Below, piece after piece: positions 16,371 to 25,557 of a stretch of 64,000 bases of DNA. The DNA comes from Bombella pollinis (GTDB taxonomy: Bacteria > Pseudomonadota > Alphaproteobacteria > Acetobacterales > Acetobacteraceae), in the NCBI RefSeq assembly GCF_026385485.1, contig NZ_JANIDX010000001.1:186001-250000 (forward strand). Direction: 5' to 3'. A program made the position numbers and the translations under genes. Within the stretch, counting starts at the first letter, position 1. Every line of letters begins with the position of its first letter. The notes below the pieces were generated by a model. It saw only the letters and a program-made list of their open reading frames with translations, made no database searches and was not told the origin of the DNA.

Positions 16371-19300
16371 TTAGAAGGCAACCTTAATAGACCCTGTGGC
16401 CCCACTATCAATAGAGTGGTTCCCGTATTGCCCGATATAGGACAGGTCAAGGTCAATCCGATTCGTCAGCTTAGCGGAGACACCAGCCTTCGTCACAGCA
16501 GCATCACGGGAGAGCAGCACACCAGTGATGTTCATATTATCCCCACCATCGAGGAAACGCTGCCCACGGCTAGACCCCAAGGAGCCATAAGCCCGCCGGT
16601 AAGCGGCCATGACATGGGCATGCATCCGCAAATCACCAATCCGGAAGTCCTGACCCGTACGGAAGCCGAAGGTCGTAAAGCCAACGCTGCGGTTCCCGGA
16701 GTGGCTGTAAAGAGCCGCCGCCCCATGTTCGTGGAAGCTACCCGCATATTGGTTTACATAAGCCCCCTCGACAAACGGCTCAAACTGGAGCTTGCCGACA
16801 TTCATCTTATAGCTCAGCTCCGTAAAGGCGCGTGCCGTACCATCACGATAATGGCTTGTCTGGCGCCCACCAAAGCCAAGCACATCAACATGGCGGCGCG
16901 TATTCATCAAGTTCCATGTGTAGAACGCGCCCAACTTCAAGTTGAACCGCCCCCAATGAGACCCAGCATAGGCACCAATGCTGATGTTATTGCTGTTACC
17001 AGAGGAATTGCTCGCTCTGTTTGTGTTGAACATGGAATGCCCGTAGGAAATCATGCCACCAACACGCCAGCGATTGGCCACCGGAGCATCCGCCCCCATA
17101 ACAAAGCCTGCGGTCTGATGGTGCAAGGCATCGACACTACCGCCGCCGCCATTATGCCCCATGCTCCCATAAGCCTGACCCCACATGACAGCATGATCAC
17201 GATAGCAACGGGATTCCTTGCGCCGTGTATAGAAGTCATACCGCCCTTGAGAGGAGACATAATCACCATCATGGCAACCAGCATCTGCCAGCCTATCCAG
17301 CACAGCCTGCTCTAGCAGGTAGCTATCCTGGATAAGAGCCGTACGGGCAGACGCATGAATTTCACCAGAGAGGTTATTCATAGCCCGACGTGCTTCTTGA
17401 GCCGTCATCACACCAGAAACGGCTCTCACAACATCACTACTACTCGGCAGGCTATCCAACCCATGGCCAACAGCCGCTTCGTTACGGGTGTTGGCCACAC
17501 TGCTGAAGGAGACATCACTACGATCGTAGATAATATCAACAGCATGATCCTCGAACACGGTGTAAGGCGCGACGAACAGCGAGCCTGTCCCTAGGTTCCC
17601 CGTCAAGGCGTTATCATGATTTGCTGTCACTTTACCGGTTGCTGTTAAGATACGATACGCATCACCAGCAAAAATCCGGCCATCGCCCGTCCGCTGAACA
17701 TTGAGCGTTGCGCTATTAAGAGCCGCATCACCATTAACGTGGATCTCACCACTGGTAAGCTGCCTAAAGCTCCCGCTAACCGTCTTGCCCGTCGGGGTCG
17801 TTGTCGCATCACCATCACGCAGAGTGAGATCCCCCGCGCTCGCATTTGGCGTATAAGCTGTCGCATTCTGCAAGACGATGCGATTATTCGTTGCGGTTGT
17901 CCCCGCACCGACAGACAAGATGGACTGATGGCCATCAGTGCCATTCATCGTCAGGGCGGTACCTGTGTGATTCAGCGCACCGATATTCAACGTACCGGTA
18001 GAATGACCCCAGTTCGCCTCAAGCGTACCACCACCGGCAACAGTCGTTACAGGAGCCGCACCATAATCATTCACGTCCTGCTTCGTATTACCTGTAAGCT
18101 TGCCGCCGTCACCAACGCTCAACCCTGCAGAAGAAGACAGATTCACATCAGAGGCCACGCCATCATCTGTCCCCAGAGCCAATGCGCCCTGATCAATGAC
18201 TGTCTGACCCGTGTAGTTATTCTGGTGCCCATTAATATAGAGGGTACCTGCACCTGTTTTGACAAGCCCACCTTGGCCACGATCTAACAAATTACCCATG
18301 ATGTAGGTATTCTGACCGTTAGTGTCGAACGTCCCACGCCGAACATCTGTCGCATAATGCCCATCAGAGAGATAAATGTCAGACGCGATGTGCAGGTCAG
18401 AGCCCTGACGATTCTGGATAACACCGTTACCAAACAACGTGAACGCATTGGCCTGAGTGGATGTGCTGACAATACCCGGATTGCCTCCAACATCACCAGC
18501 AATCAACGTGCCCTTCTTGACCGTGGCGAAGGAAGCATCACCATCACCAACTTTCAAGAAGCCATCCCGCGTAATGCGGACCTGACCTTCACTGTTGATG
18601 GTCCCACCATGGGTCACCCCAACAGCATACAGAGTCGCATCCTGCTTATCTTCACCAATCGTCAAGCCACCCTTGCCGATATTGAGGAGCTGACCACCAT
18701 CCAATGCATTAGCATCCGTTGCCAAGCCCGGCGGAATAGCCCCAACGCCAACCGTGCTGCCCGGTGTACCACCAACACTAACGCTATAAGCTGAAATCTC
18801 GCCACCGCTCTGCAAGCTTACGTTACCATAACCTTGACCACCGACAACCAAGTTACCAGTGCTGCCCGTGCCGGTAAGATCTACACGAGACACCACATCC
18901 GTATTGTGGTTCCCGTAAATCCCATTACCAACGGTCAAGACACCGTAAGAGCCTGCCTCTTTACCAAGTGTCAGGTTACCGCCAACGGCAACCGTCCCGC
19001 GCTCACCTACCGTTAAGAAGCCAGTCCCAGCATTACCCACAACAAGGTTGCCTGTATTGCCGGTATTCTTCAAGGTCAGACTAGATGTTGCCCCTGTATC
19101 ACCTTGGCCAGAGGGCAAATCACCCGTCACATTTTTACCAGTGACGATAACATTACCAACACCAGCGGCCTTATCAGCGATGACCATATTACCATCGGTG
19201 GTTAAGCTACCACCATTTTGTAGGATAAACCGGTTATTATCGTCACCCCGTGCAGCTTTATCGTTGGTGTAATCTTTCTGACCACCAAGATCGCTCCCGA

Positions 19301-21344
19301 TGACAACATTACCCCCACCGGTAATATTGATAGCACCTGTTTTACCTGCATAGGAGTCAACCGCGAGGTTCCCCTTCCGCAGTAGAAGGGCCGTCTCAGG
19401 GCTACCATCAACATGAGTCAAATTAACCTGACCCGTCAGATGAGTAACACTATTTGCCTGGTCTAAGACATTTACGGACTCACCAATAACCCCGTCTGTC
19501 GCATCACGCAGAAGCTGACCTTGCCCGGAAATATTATTGGAGATAACGCGATAATTTTCACGCGCTGCACTATTGGGCGAATGGTTAGGATTATTAGGTG
19601 TATCAGCCAGCGTATTTGTAGCCCAAGCAAGATTGACCGTACCCGTTTTGCCGATAGTAATCGCGCTAGAAGGATCAATCTTACCGGCCTGATTATATGC
19701 ATCTTGCAGAGCATTATTATAGGCCTGACTGCCCTTATAGGACGCAGCCGAACCTTGAGTATTATGCTCCAATGTACGCGCAGCCAAACGTTGATCATAC
19801 GGCGTGGATGGTGTGGAAGACCCAACAATACCACCCAACTGCAATGTACCATCTTGGACAGTTGTTGTGCCGGTGTAAGTATTATTCCCCAGCAGGGTCA
19901 ATGTCCCAGAGCCTGTTTTATTCAAGCTCCCCGTATAGCTGTTGCCAGACACATCTTTATAGTTGGCAATATCACCAGCAACAGTAATACCCGTTGCATC
20001 CTGCTTACCACTAATTGGATCTAACGGCGTGGAGGCATTAACAGCGGCATTTGTGGCATTAAAGGTAGCTGTACCAGCGATGCCAATATTCATATCCGTA
20101 TGGAGTGGGTCAACACCCTTCCCATCAGAGCCAGCATCCGTCCGGTTTGCCAATGTACCATCTATGATGGAGAATTGTGTGCTCTGAGGATAATCAACAT
20201 TGGAGACGATAGCATTCTGGCCATAATTCTGCGTAATGCCATCCGTGCGACCATAATTATAAACGACCTGCTGATGCCCTGTCAGGCCATTATCTGTGCT
20301 GCCATCAGGCATAGTGTTGGTTAATGCAACCTCACTATCCCCAGCAATAAGAGTACCGCGCCGCCCAACAATCAAGTTGCCACGTACAGTATCGTAAACG
20401 TCATTCGTGGTGCCGTTATTACCATTTTGCGCCCCATCAGTCGTGCTAACGAGCTGAGCATCACCGAAGGAGATAACACCCTTACTCTCAATCACACCAC
20501 TACGATCGACAAGGACAACACCTTTGCCGCTATTGATTGTGAGGCCACCATCACCAGCAACAAGCTGAGACCCATCACCCGTGACGTAAATAACGCCACC
20601 ATTCCCACCGACATAGTTCGTGACGGAAACAGTACGCGCCGTAACAGCACCACCATTTTGGACAATAAGCTCACTATTGCCCGAGCTAGTAATCGTCCCA
20701 GTCGTATCAGGTGTTGGGTCATTATTACCAACGATCAAAGAGCCAATGATGGTATTCGGCGTTGCGCCCGCTACATCACCATTCATATGTAAGGCACTGT
20801 TACGGTCCACAATCATGTGAGCCGCATCTTTGGCCAAATAGCCAACCTCTGTCACACCTTGCGAGTTGATTGTCCCCCCATTCTGAAGGACCAAACTCCC
20901 ATTACCCCGGACAAGAGTATAACCATCATAATTAATAGTCTTATCCAGAGTCACAATATTATTCTTCTGTGTTGATGCTGGGTCAGAACCCGCACCAACC
21001 ATCATCCCAGAAGACGCCTGAACGAACGGCAACTTTTTGTTATTTGTTGTATCTGTAACGTAAGCCGTGCCTTGCCCAAAGAAGCCACTTTTGACCCCAT
21101 TAGGACCCGTTGGCAGGCTTGCTTTCTCGCGCTCTAAAATCTGCGAGGCGACAGCATCTGTCGGATGATCGGTGCTACCGGAAAGGTCGCCATTAGCGTT
21201 ATAAACACCCGTCACACCAGAATCATCAAGACCCGTTACAGCAGCATCATAAGCATCAGCTGCACGGGCAGGCGTATAAATACGCCCGAACGGCGTCATT
21301 TCTACGCAGAACAATGCCGCTGTAAACAAGAGTTTGTTGCGCAT
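16371..21344 (-). CDS. large type Va autotransporter
   Basis: The ~1657-residue protein has a signal peptide (MRNKLLFTAALFCVEM...ARA), a long glycine/threonine-rich beta-helical passenger and a C-terminal beta-barrel domain of about 280 residues ending in phenylalanine (SIKVAF). The passenger contains modules such as GNLVVGNAGTGFLTVGERG and GVLTVGNG, resembling the T5SS/PEP-CTERM-associated repeat, and classical autotransporter-strand repeats (GTLTLLGNNTYTGTTTVQDG). No protease or lipase active site was recognised, so it is most likely a structural adhesin. AIDA-type strand-loop-strand repeats, the usual substrate of O-heptosyltransferases, are not obvious. GGGGAGG stands just ahead of the ATG at 21344, favouring it over the longer frame from 21392. 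Confidence 0.9.
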   Translation of the reverse strand: MRNKLLFTAALFCVEMTPFGRIYTPARAADAYDAAVTGLDDSGVTGVYNANGDLSGSTDHPTDAVASQILEREKASLPTGPNGVKSGFFGQGTAYVTDTTNNKKLPFVQASSGMMVGAGSDPASTQKNNIVTLDKTINYDGYTLVRGNGSLVLQNGGTINSQGVTEVGYLAKDAAHMIVDRNSALHMNGDVAGATPNTIIGSLIVGNNDPTPDTTGTITSSGNSELIVQNGGAVTARTVSVTNYVGGNGGVIYVTGDGSQLVAGDGGLTINSGKGVVLVDRSGVIESKGVISFGDAQLVSTTDGAQNGNNGTTNDVYDTVRGNLIVGRRGTLIAGDSEVALTNTMPDGSTDNGLTGHQQVVYNYGRTDGITQNYGQNAIVSNVDYPQSTQFSIIDGTLANRTDAGSDGKGVDPLHTDMNIGIAGTATFNATNAAVNASTPLDPISGKQDATGITVAGDIANYKDVSGNSYTGSLNKTGSGTLTLLGNNTYTGTTTVQDGTLQLGGIVGSSTPSTPYDQRLAARTLEHNTQGSAASYKGSQAYNNALQDAYNQAGKIDPSSAITIGKTGTVNLAWATNTLADTPNNPNHSPNSAARENYRVISNNISGQGQLLRDATDGVIGESVNVLDQANSVTHLTGQVNLTHVDGSPETALLLRKGNLAVDSYAGKTGAINITGGGNVVIGSDLGGQKDYTNDKAARGDDNNRFILQNGGSLTTDGNMVIADKAAGVGNVIVTGKNVTGDLPSGQGDTGATSSLTLKNTGNTGNLVVGNAGTGFLTVGERGTVAVGGNLTLGKEAGSYGVLTVGNGIYGNHNTDVVSRVDLTGTGSTGNLVVGGQGYGNVSLQSGGEISAYSVSVGGTPGSTVGVGAIPPGLATDANALDGGQLLNIGKGGLTIGEDKQDATLYAVGVTHGGTINSEGQVRITRDGFLKVGDGDASFATVKKGTLIAGDVGGNPGIVSTSTQANAFTLFGNGVIQNRQGSDLHIASDIYLSDGHYATDVRRGTFDTNGQNTYIMGNLLDRGQGGLVKTGAGTLYINGHQNNYTGQTVIDQGALALGTDDGVASDVNLSSSAGLSVGDGGKLTGNTKQDVNDYGAAPVTTVAGGGTLEANWGHSTGTLNIGALNHTGTALTMNGTDGHQSILSVGAGTTATNNRIVLQNATAYTPNASAGDLTLRDGDATTTPTGKTVSGSFRQLTSGEIHVNGDAALNSATLNVQRTGDGRIFAGDAYRILTATGKVTANHDNALTGNLGTGSLFVAPYTVFEDHAVDIIYDRSDVSFSSVANTRNEAAVGHGLDSLPSSSDVVRAVSGVMTAQEARRAMNNLSGEIHASARTALIQDSYLLEQAVLDRLADAGCHDGDYVSSQGRYDFYTRRKESRCYRDHAVMWGQAYGSMGHNGGGGSVDALHHQTAGFVMGADAPVANRWRVGGMISYGHSMFNTNRASNSSGNSNNISIGAYAGSHWGRFNLKLGAFYTWNLMNTRRHVDVLGFGGRQTSHYRDGTARAFTELSYKMNVGKLQFEPFVEGAYVNQYAGSFHEHGAAALYSHSGNRSVGFTTFGFRTGQDFRIGDLRMHAHVMAAYRRAYGSLGSSRGQRFLDGGDNMNITGVLLSRDAAVTKAGVSAKLTNRIDLDLSYIGQYGNHSIDSGATGSIKVAF

Positions 21345-21666
21345 ATTTCCTCCCCGCGCCCAAGAACCAGACCCACTGAAATGGGCTCTCAAAGACTCGT
21401 ATCGTTACAGATAAAAACCTTACGCTAAGGTAACCAAGAATTAACGCTATATCAATATAGATTAATCAAAAATAATTTTTTTATTACAAGAATGAAAAAA
21501 GGATATAATTTTTTAATGTTTTTCTATCCAAAAGTAATGGAAAATAAAACATCCTTTTGGTTGTGTATTGGATAAGTAAATTATCGAGATGAGAAGGATT
21601 ACGCCTTGTTGTATAGCAAAGTAAAAAAAATATTTTTTTATTGTTTATTTCTAAAAAACTATTTTT
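21345..21666. other. AT-rich intergenic region upstream of the autotransporter
   Basis: No gene is seen in these ~320 bp. The part from about 21425 onward is strikingly AT-rich, with runs of A and T (around 21470-21485 and 21625-21670), unlike the flanking genes. It must hold the autotransporter promoter; no operator was identified. Confidence 0.6.
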
Positions 21667-22119
21667 TTAAATAGTGAATGAGATAGGAATCTGCCGCGGA
21701 CGCTCCAACCCTAAGCGTTCTGCTTGTTGTAGCAAATCTGCTAACGTAATATTGCCTAACTTGCCTTTTATGCCATCATTTAACTCTTCCCATAAAGGCT
21801 TCATCACAAGTGTCCTTAAAGGATTATCCTGCTCTACCGGGAAGCAAGACGAATCGTACGCCCCTACGGCACTGGCAATCTCATGCAAGTTCACAACACG
21901 AGGTGAACGCCCTAGCCGATAGCCCCCTTTGGGGCCACGTATGCTATCTAATAAGCCTGCCCGTGAGAGTGCCTGTAAAACAGGCTCGATTCCCCGTCGC
22001 AAAAGCCCGCTACGCTGTGCAATATCAGCCCCGCTCGCCACACCAGACCGCCCCGCATAAAAGGCGACATCCAACATGATGGACAAAGCTGTTAGGATAC
22101 GGTCTGTCTTTAAGTACAT
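21667..22119 (-). CDS. Rrf2-family transcriptional regulator
   Basis: This 150-residue Rrf2 protein has an N-terminal winged helix (MYLKTDRILTALSIMLDVAFYAG, then ADIAQRSGLLRRGIEPVLQALSRAGLLDSIRGPKGGYRLGR, the hallmark GPKGGYRLGR wing). Unlike IscR, which binds an Fe-S cluster through three cysteines, only one cysteine (in SSCFPVEQ) is visible, so it probably senses something other than a three-cysteine cluster. It is transcribed divergently from cysK. Rrf2 proteins such as CymR repress cysteine genes in other bacteria, which makes sulfur control a fair guess here, but no target is proven. Confidence 0.85.
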   Translation of the reverse strand: MYLKTDRILTALSIMLDVAFYAGRSGVASGADIAQRSGLLRRGIEPVLQALSRAGLLDSIRGPKGGYRLGRSPRVVNLHEIASAVGAYDSSCFPVEQDNPLRTLVMKPLWEELNDGIKGKLGNITLADLLQQAERLGLERPRQIPISFTI

Positions 22120-22302
22120 AATATCATCCTCATAAGCAGAGCTGCGTCTCCCATTTTACCGCATTTTACGATAGAAAAAAGGGAATTATAATTTTAACCG
22201 CCTTTCTTTGCGTATTGCCCTTACAATCGGTTAAGGTAGAGCTATAAATATTGAAGGCCGGTCTTTTAAGGCCACCTTTCCATCTGACAAGGAGTACCGC
22301 AC
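22120..22302. promoter_or_regulatory. divergent rrf2-cysK promoter region
   Basis: A 183-bp AT-rich spacer between divergent genes must contain both promoters. TTTTACGATAG at 22164-22174 shares the ACGATA core of the element upstream of the TauD gene and cysG, but the match is short. No good palindrome was found. Confidence 0.4.
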
Positions 22303-23304
22303 ATGTCAGGGTCATCCTCCACTTCTGTTCCTTTTCCACTCTCCAAAACAGCCTTTGCAGCACCGCGTGGGCAGGTTTATCCTTCATTTTTGGAAGTCGT
22401 GGGCGGCACACCGCTTGTGGCCATTCCCCATCTTACCAAACAAGAGCATCTTAAAGCTCATGTGTTACTCAAATTAGAGTTCTTTAACCCGCTTGCCTCC
22501 GTTAAAGATCGTATCGGCGTGGCAATGCTGCGTGATGCGCAAGAAAAGGGCCTCATCACACCGGGCAAATCCGTCCTTGTTGAGCCAACCTCTGGCAATA
22601 CAGGGATTGGCTTAGCCTTTGCCGCGGCCTCTATGGGCTATAAGCTCATCGTCACGATGCCCGAAAGTGCCTCGCTAGAGCGGCGTAAAATGATGGCGCT
22701 CCTCGGTGTCACGTTGGAACTAACCCCCGCTCAACAAGGGATGAAAGGGGCCATCAACAAAGCAGAAGAAATCCTCAAACAGACTAAAGATGCGTGGATG
22801 CCAAGCCAGTTTACAAACCCTGCCAATCCACGCGTGCATGAAAAAACCACCGCTGAGGAGATTTGGACTGATACAGCAGGGCAGGTTGATGCCATCGTAG
22901 CCGGGTTAGGCACAGGCGGGACAGCCTCTGGGATTGCCCATGCCCTTAAACCACGCAAAGAAGGGCTTAAAGTCTTCGGGTTGGAACCTTCTGAAAGTGC
23001 TGTCCTTAATGGGGATGACCCCGGCCCGCATGGGATTCAGGGCCTTGGACCGGGCTTTAAGCCTGAGACATTGGACATCCGCGCTATTGATAAAGTCATC
23101 CCTGTTGCTGAGCATGACGCTCTTACCACAGCGCGCCTCTGCGCCAAGGTAGAAGGGCTACCTATTGGTATTTCCTCCGGGGCGTCCCTCTTTGCGGCGA
23201 TGGAGCTTGCCAAACAAGATGAATGGGCAGGCAAAACCATTGTTGCCGTCATTCCTGACTTTGCTGAACGCTACCTCTCAACCGCTCTCTTTTCTGGCTT
23301 GTAA
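22303..23304 (+). CDS. cysK: cysteine synthase (O-acetylserine sulfhydrylase)
   Basis: This 333-residue PLP enzyme makes cysteine from O-acetylserine and sulfide in the cytoplasm. The PLP lysine lies in NPLASVKDRIG, the substrate loop in EPTSGNTGIGLAFAAASMGYKL, and the phosphate-binding glycine loop in GLGTGGTASGIA; the C-terminal PIGISSGAS is also intact. The length is slightly above the usual ~310 because of a ~25-residue N-terminal extension before the family core. AAGGAG lies 9 bp ahead of ATG 22303. It is divergent from an Rrf2 regulator and is followed by its own terminator, so it appears monocistronic. Confidence 0.93.
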   Translation: MSGSSSTSVPFPLSKTAFAAPRGQVYPSFLEVVGGTPLVAIPHLTKQEHLKAHVLLKLEFFNPLASVKDRIGVAMLRDAQEKGLITPGKSVLVEPTSGNTGIGLAFAAASMGYKLIVTMPESASLERRKMMALLGVTLELTPAQQGMKGAINKAEEILKQTKDAWMPSQFTNPANPRVHEKTTAEEIWTDTAGQVDAIVAGLGTGGTASGIAHALKPRKEGLKVFGLEPSESAVLNGDDPGPHGIQGLGPGFKPETLDIRAIDKVIPVAEHDALTTARLCAKVEGLPIGISSGASLFAAMELAKQDEWAGKTIVAVIPDFAERYLSTALFSGL

Positions 23305-23339
23305 GACGAGCCTGCCTAAGAGGCAATCTACCTAAAAGG

Positions 23340-23371
23340 AAAGGCCTGCCCCCAAGGGAGCAGGCCTTTTT
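23340..23371 (+). terminator. cysK intrinsic terminator
   Basis: A 9-bp stem AAGGCCTGC / GCAGGCCTT with a 10-base loop is followed by a T run. It lies about 36 bp past the cysK stop and could also serve the convergent SDR gene, because A residues flank the other side. Confidence 0.8.
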
Positions 23372-23398
23372 AGTAACGCATCGTAAGCGCGCTTTACC

Positions 23399-24169
23399 TC
23401 ACTCGGAGGTGTAACCACCATCAATCACCAGCTCGGTAGCGGTGACGAATTTGGATTCATCAGAGGCCAGATACAGCACACCATAAGCCACATCTTCTGG
23501 CGTACCCAGATGACCGACAGGGTGAATATCCACAAGATGCTGATAAGCAGCTTTATCTGTGCGGGTCAGTTCATCAACCAGCGGTGTTTGGATGTAGCCG
23601 GGGCAGACGTTATTGACGCGGATCTTATAGCCCTTACGCGCACAATGCAGCGCAGCGGACTTGGTCAGCATCTTCACCCCACCCTTGGAGGAGCCATAAG
23701 CAGCGAGGTTGGGAATCCCTACCAGAGCCGAGCTGGAGCACATATTGACGATGGACCCGCCATCCCCACCATTCAGCTCACGCATCGCAGCAACGGCATA
23801 TTTCACACCGAGGAAGACACCATCCAAATTGATGGACTGCACACGCCGCCATTCCTCCAAAGAGGTGCTCTCAATCGTACCATCAAAAGCGATACCAGCG
23901 TTATTGACGACAATATCCAGACGGCCATCATGCTCTTTGATGGCGGCCATCGTCTTTTTCCACTCATCTTCTTTCGCCACGTTCAGCGGTAAGAAGCATG
24001 CTTTGCCACCAGCTTTGCGAATCTCTTCTACGACCTCTTCACCACCCTTTGGGTTGAGGTCCGCAACGATGACCTTGGCCCCTTCTTTAGCCAAAAGTAC
24101 GGCGATGCCTTTACCGATGCCGCTACCACCACCGGTGACTAATGCGATCTTTCCAGAAATCCGTCCCAT
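23399..24169 (-). CDS. short-chain dehydrogenase/reductase (RADH-like alcohol dehydrogenase)
   Basis: This 256-residue classical SDR has the cofactor loop TGGGSGIGKGIA, NNAG, the catalytic Ser and YxxxK (YGSSK), and the C-terminal VIDGGYTSE. Aspartate at the end of the second strand (VIVADLN) favours NAD(H). The overall pattern (NLDGVFLGVKYA, VCPGYIQTPLVDEL, HPVGHLGTPEDVA) is closer to Lactobacillus-type R-alcohol dehydrogenases and cyclohexanol dehydrogenases than to FabG. It is probably a soluble alcohol/ketone oxidoreductase. AGGAG stands ahead of the ATG. It could be considered for the missing pigment ketoreductase, but its sequence type argues against that. Confidence 0.85.
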   Translation of the reverse strand: MGRISGKIALVTGGGSGIGKGIAVLLAKEGAKVIVADLNPKGGEEVVEEIRKAGGKACFLPLNVAKEDEWKKTMAAIKEHDGRLDIVVNNAGIAFDGTIESTSLEEWRRVQSINLDGVFLGVKYAVAAMRELNGGDGGSIVNMCSSSALVGIPNLAAYGSSKGGVKMLTKSAALHCARKGYKIRVNNVCPGYIQTPLVDELTRTDKAAYQHLVDIHPVGHLGTPEDVAYGVLYLASDESKFVTATELVIDGGYTSE

Positions 24170-24642
24170 CTGTCATCTCCTCAGATAAAGGGTCTGTGTC
24201 ACATAACCGTCTTTGCATAAAACCATCTGAACTTACATCAAAATAACACCCGTACTTTGGCTCATCGCACTGGTTTTAGAGGGTGAGCAGAGCCATAAGC
24301 CGCCATTTTCAGCCCTTAATGGACACCCTCACCCTAAGCTGCATATCTTCCATGCCTATAGAGCAAACCGATTAGAGCAATTAGCTATGGCTACCCTCAA
24401 AAGGCAATTAACACGACTAATAATAGTTCTTTAAAAAGTTTTTAAATGACTCCCTCCCTCCGAATCGGACAAAATCCCTCGCGTCTTACCCTTAATTAAT
24501 CCTTATAAAACAATAAGCTATAAAAAATAATCGCTTTTTTGCTAATTTTCACTTTTCAAAATGATTATTTATATAATTATGTACATATGAATCGTTGTTT
24601 TATTTAATAACGATACATAGTCGCTTTTTAGGAGTGCTCATC
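24170..24642. other. long intergenic region between SDR and TauD genes
   Basis: No coding frame is convincing in these ~470 bp. An 8-bp inverted repeat (AGGGTGAG at 24280-24287, CTCACCCT at 24328-24335) has a 40-base loop, and the last 200 bp are very AT-rich. The promoters of both divergent genes and the palindromic element at 24591-24615 lie here. Confidence 0.6.
24591..24615. promoter_or_regulatory. palindromic element upstream of the TauD gene
   Basis: ATCGTT and AACGAT form inverted arms separated by 12 bp of A/T, and the symmetry extends outward (10 of 12 positions). The element ends 28 bp before the TauD ATG. Positions 24594-24615 match positions 33445-33466 upstream of cysG at 21 of 22 bases, which suggests one regulator for both. 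Confidence 0.5.
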
Positions 24643-25551
24643 ATGGTATCTACTGCCGCTGCCTTCGCCCCATCCTTTCCCTCACCCGCTAATGCGGATA
24701 TTAAAGCGACTCCCCTCAGCCCTGCCATCGGGGCGATTATCGAGGGGATCGATATTTCCAAACCGCTCTCCGCAGAGCAAAAAGACACCCTTCATCAGCT
24801 ATTATTACGCTATGAGGTTCTCTTTTTCCGTAAGCAGACCATTAGCCCAGCTCAACAGCGAGACTTTGCCCGTAATTTTGGCAAGCTTCATCTCCATCCT
24901 ATCTTCCCGACTGTGCCCGATGTACCTGAGGCCATTGTGCTGGACACAGCCAAGAACGACCTACGCGATAATGCCCTCTGGCATGCTGATGTTACCTTCC
25001 AGCAAAACCCACCTTTAGGTGCTGTCCTCACAAGCCGTCTCTTACCGGAGACAGGCGGTGGTGATACAATTTGGGCCAGTGGCACTGCCGCTTATGATGC
25101 GCTTTCTGAAGGGTTAAAACAGCGGATCGACCCCCTCACCGCCCAGCATGACTTCCTCCGCTCTTTCCCCGTCTCCCGTTATGGACGGACAGAAGCGGAA
25201 CGGAAAAAATGGGCCGAAACGCGCGATGCTTATCCCCCAGTGACCCATCCTGTTGTCCGCATCCACCCAGAGACAGGGAAAAAAGCTCTATTTGTTAATG
25301 AGGGCTTTACAACAGAAATCAATGATGTTGACCCCGAGGAGAGTGCATCCCTCTTGGCTTATCTCACCCGTCATGCCACAAAACCGGAGTTCTCCGTCCG
25401 TTGGCGGTGGGAAGAAGGCGATGTCGCGTTTTGGGATAATCGCATTACGCAGCATTATGCCGTAAATGACTATCTCCCTGCCCGGCGCATCATGAACCGC
25501 GTTACCATCATCGGGGAACGTCCCTTTGGCCCCGGACATCAGGAAGGTTAA
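24643..25551 (+). CDS. TauD/TfdA-family Fe(II)/2-oxoglutarate dioxygenase
   Basis: This ~302-residue dioxygenase has the metal triad His114-x-Asp116 (WHADVTF) and His271 (QHYAVNDY), with a 2-oxoglutarate-binding arginine shortly after in ARRIMNRVTIIGERPFG. The closest known family members release sulfite from taurine or other sulfonates, or cleave alkylsulfates, to supply sulfur. The ATG at 24643 is preceded by GGAG; the upstream frame from 24595 adds only poorly conserved residues. An APC permease follows 6 bp later. The shared element with cysG, whose operon handles sulfite, supports a sulfonate-scavenging role. The exact substrate cannot be read, and no TauABC transporter is present here. 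Confidence 0.87.
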   Translation: MVSTAAAFAPSFPSPANADIKATPLSPAIGAIIEGIDISKPLSAEQKDTLHQLLLRYEVLFFRKQTISPAQQRDFARNFGKLHLHPIFPTVPDVPEAIVLDTAKNDLRDNALWHADVTFQQNPPLGAVLTSRLLPETGGGDTIWASGTAAYDALSEGLKQRIDPLTAQHDFLRSFPVSRYGRTEAERKKWAETRDAYPPVTHPVVRIHPETGKKALFVNEGFTTEINDVDPEESASLLAYLTRHATKPEFSVRWRWEEGDVAFWDNRITQHYAVNDYLPARRIMNRVTIIGERPFGPGHQEG

Positions 25552-25557
25552 AGCCCG

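Noticed and set aside
16371..21344. The autotransporter as the certain substrate of the heptosyltransferases at 48-51 kb.
   Set aside because: It lacks recognisable strand-loop-strand acceptor repeats and is far away; the link is only a possibility.
16416..21428. Many open frames on the plus strand opposite the autotransporter, up to 299 codons.
   Set aside because: They mirror the repetitive Gly/Thr-rich autotransporter, have odd composition and no recognisable domain; the minus-strand frame explains the sequence fully.
23399..24169. The SDR as the missing ketoreductase of the pigment pathway.
   Set aside because: It is outside the cluster, resembles R-alcohol dehydrogenases rather than FabG, and is separately transcribed.
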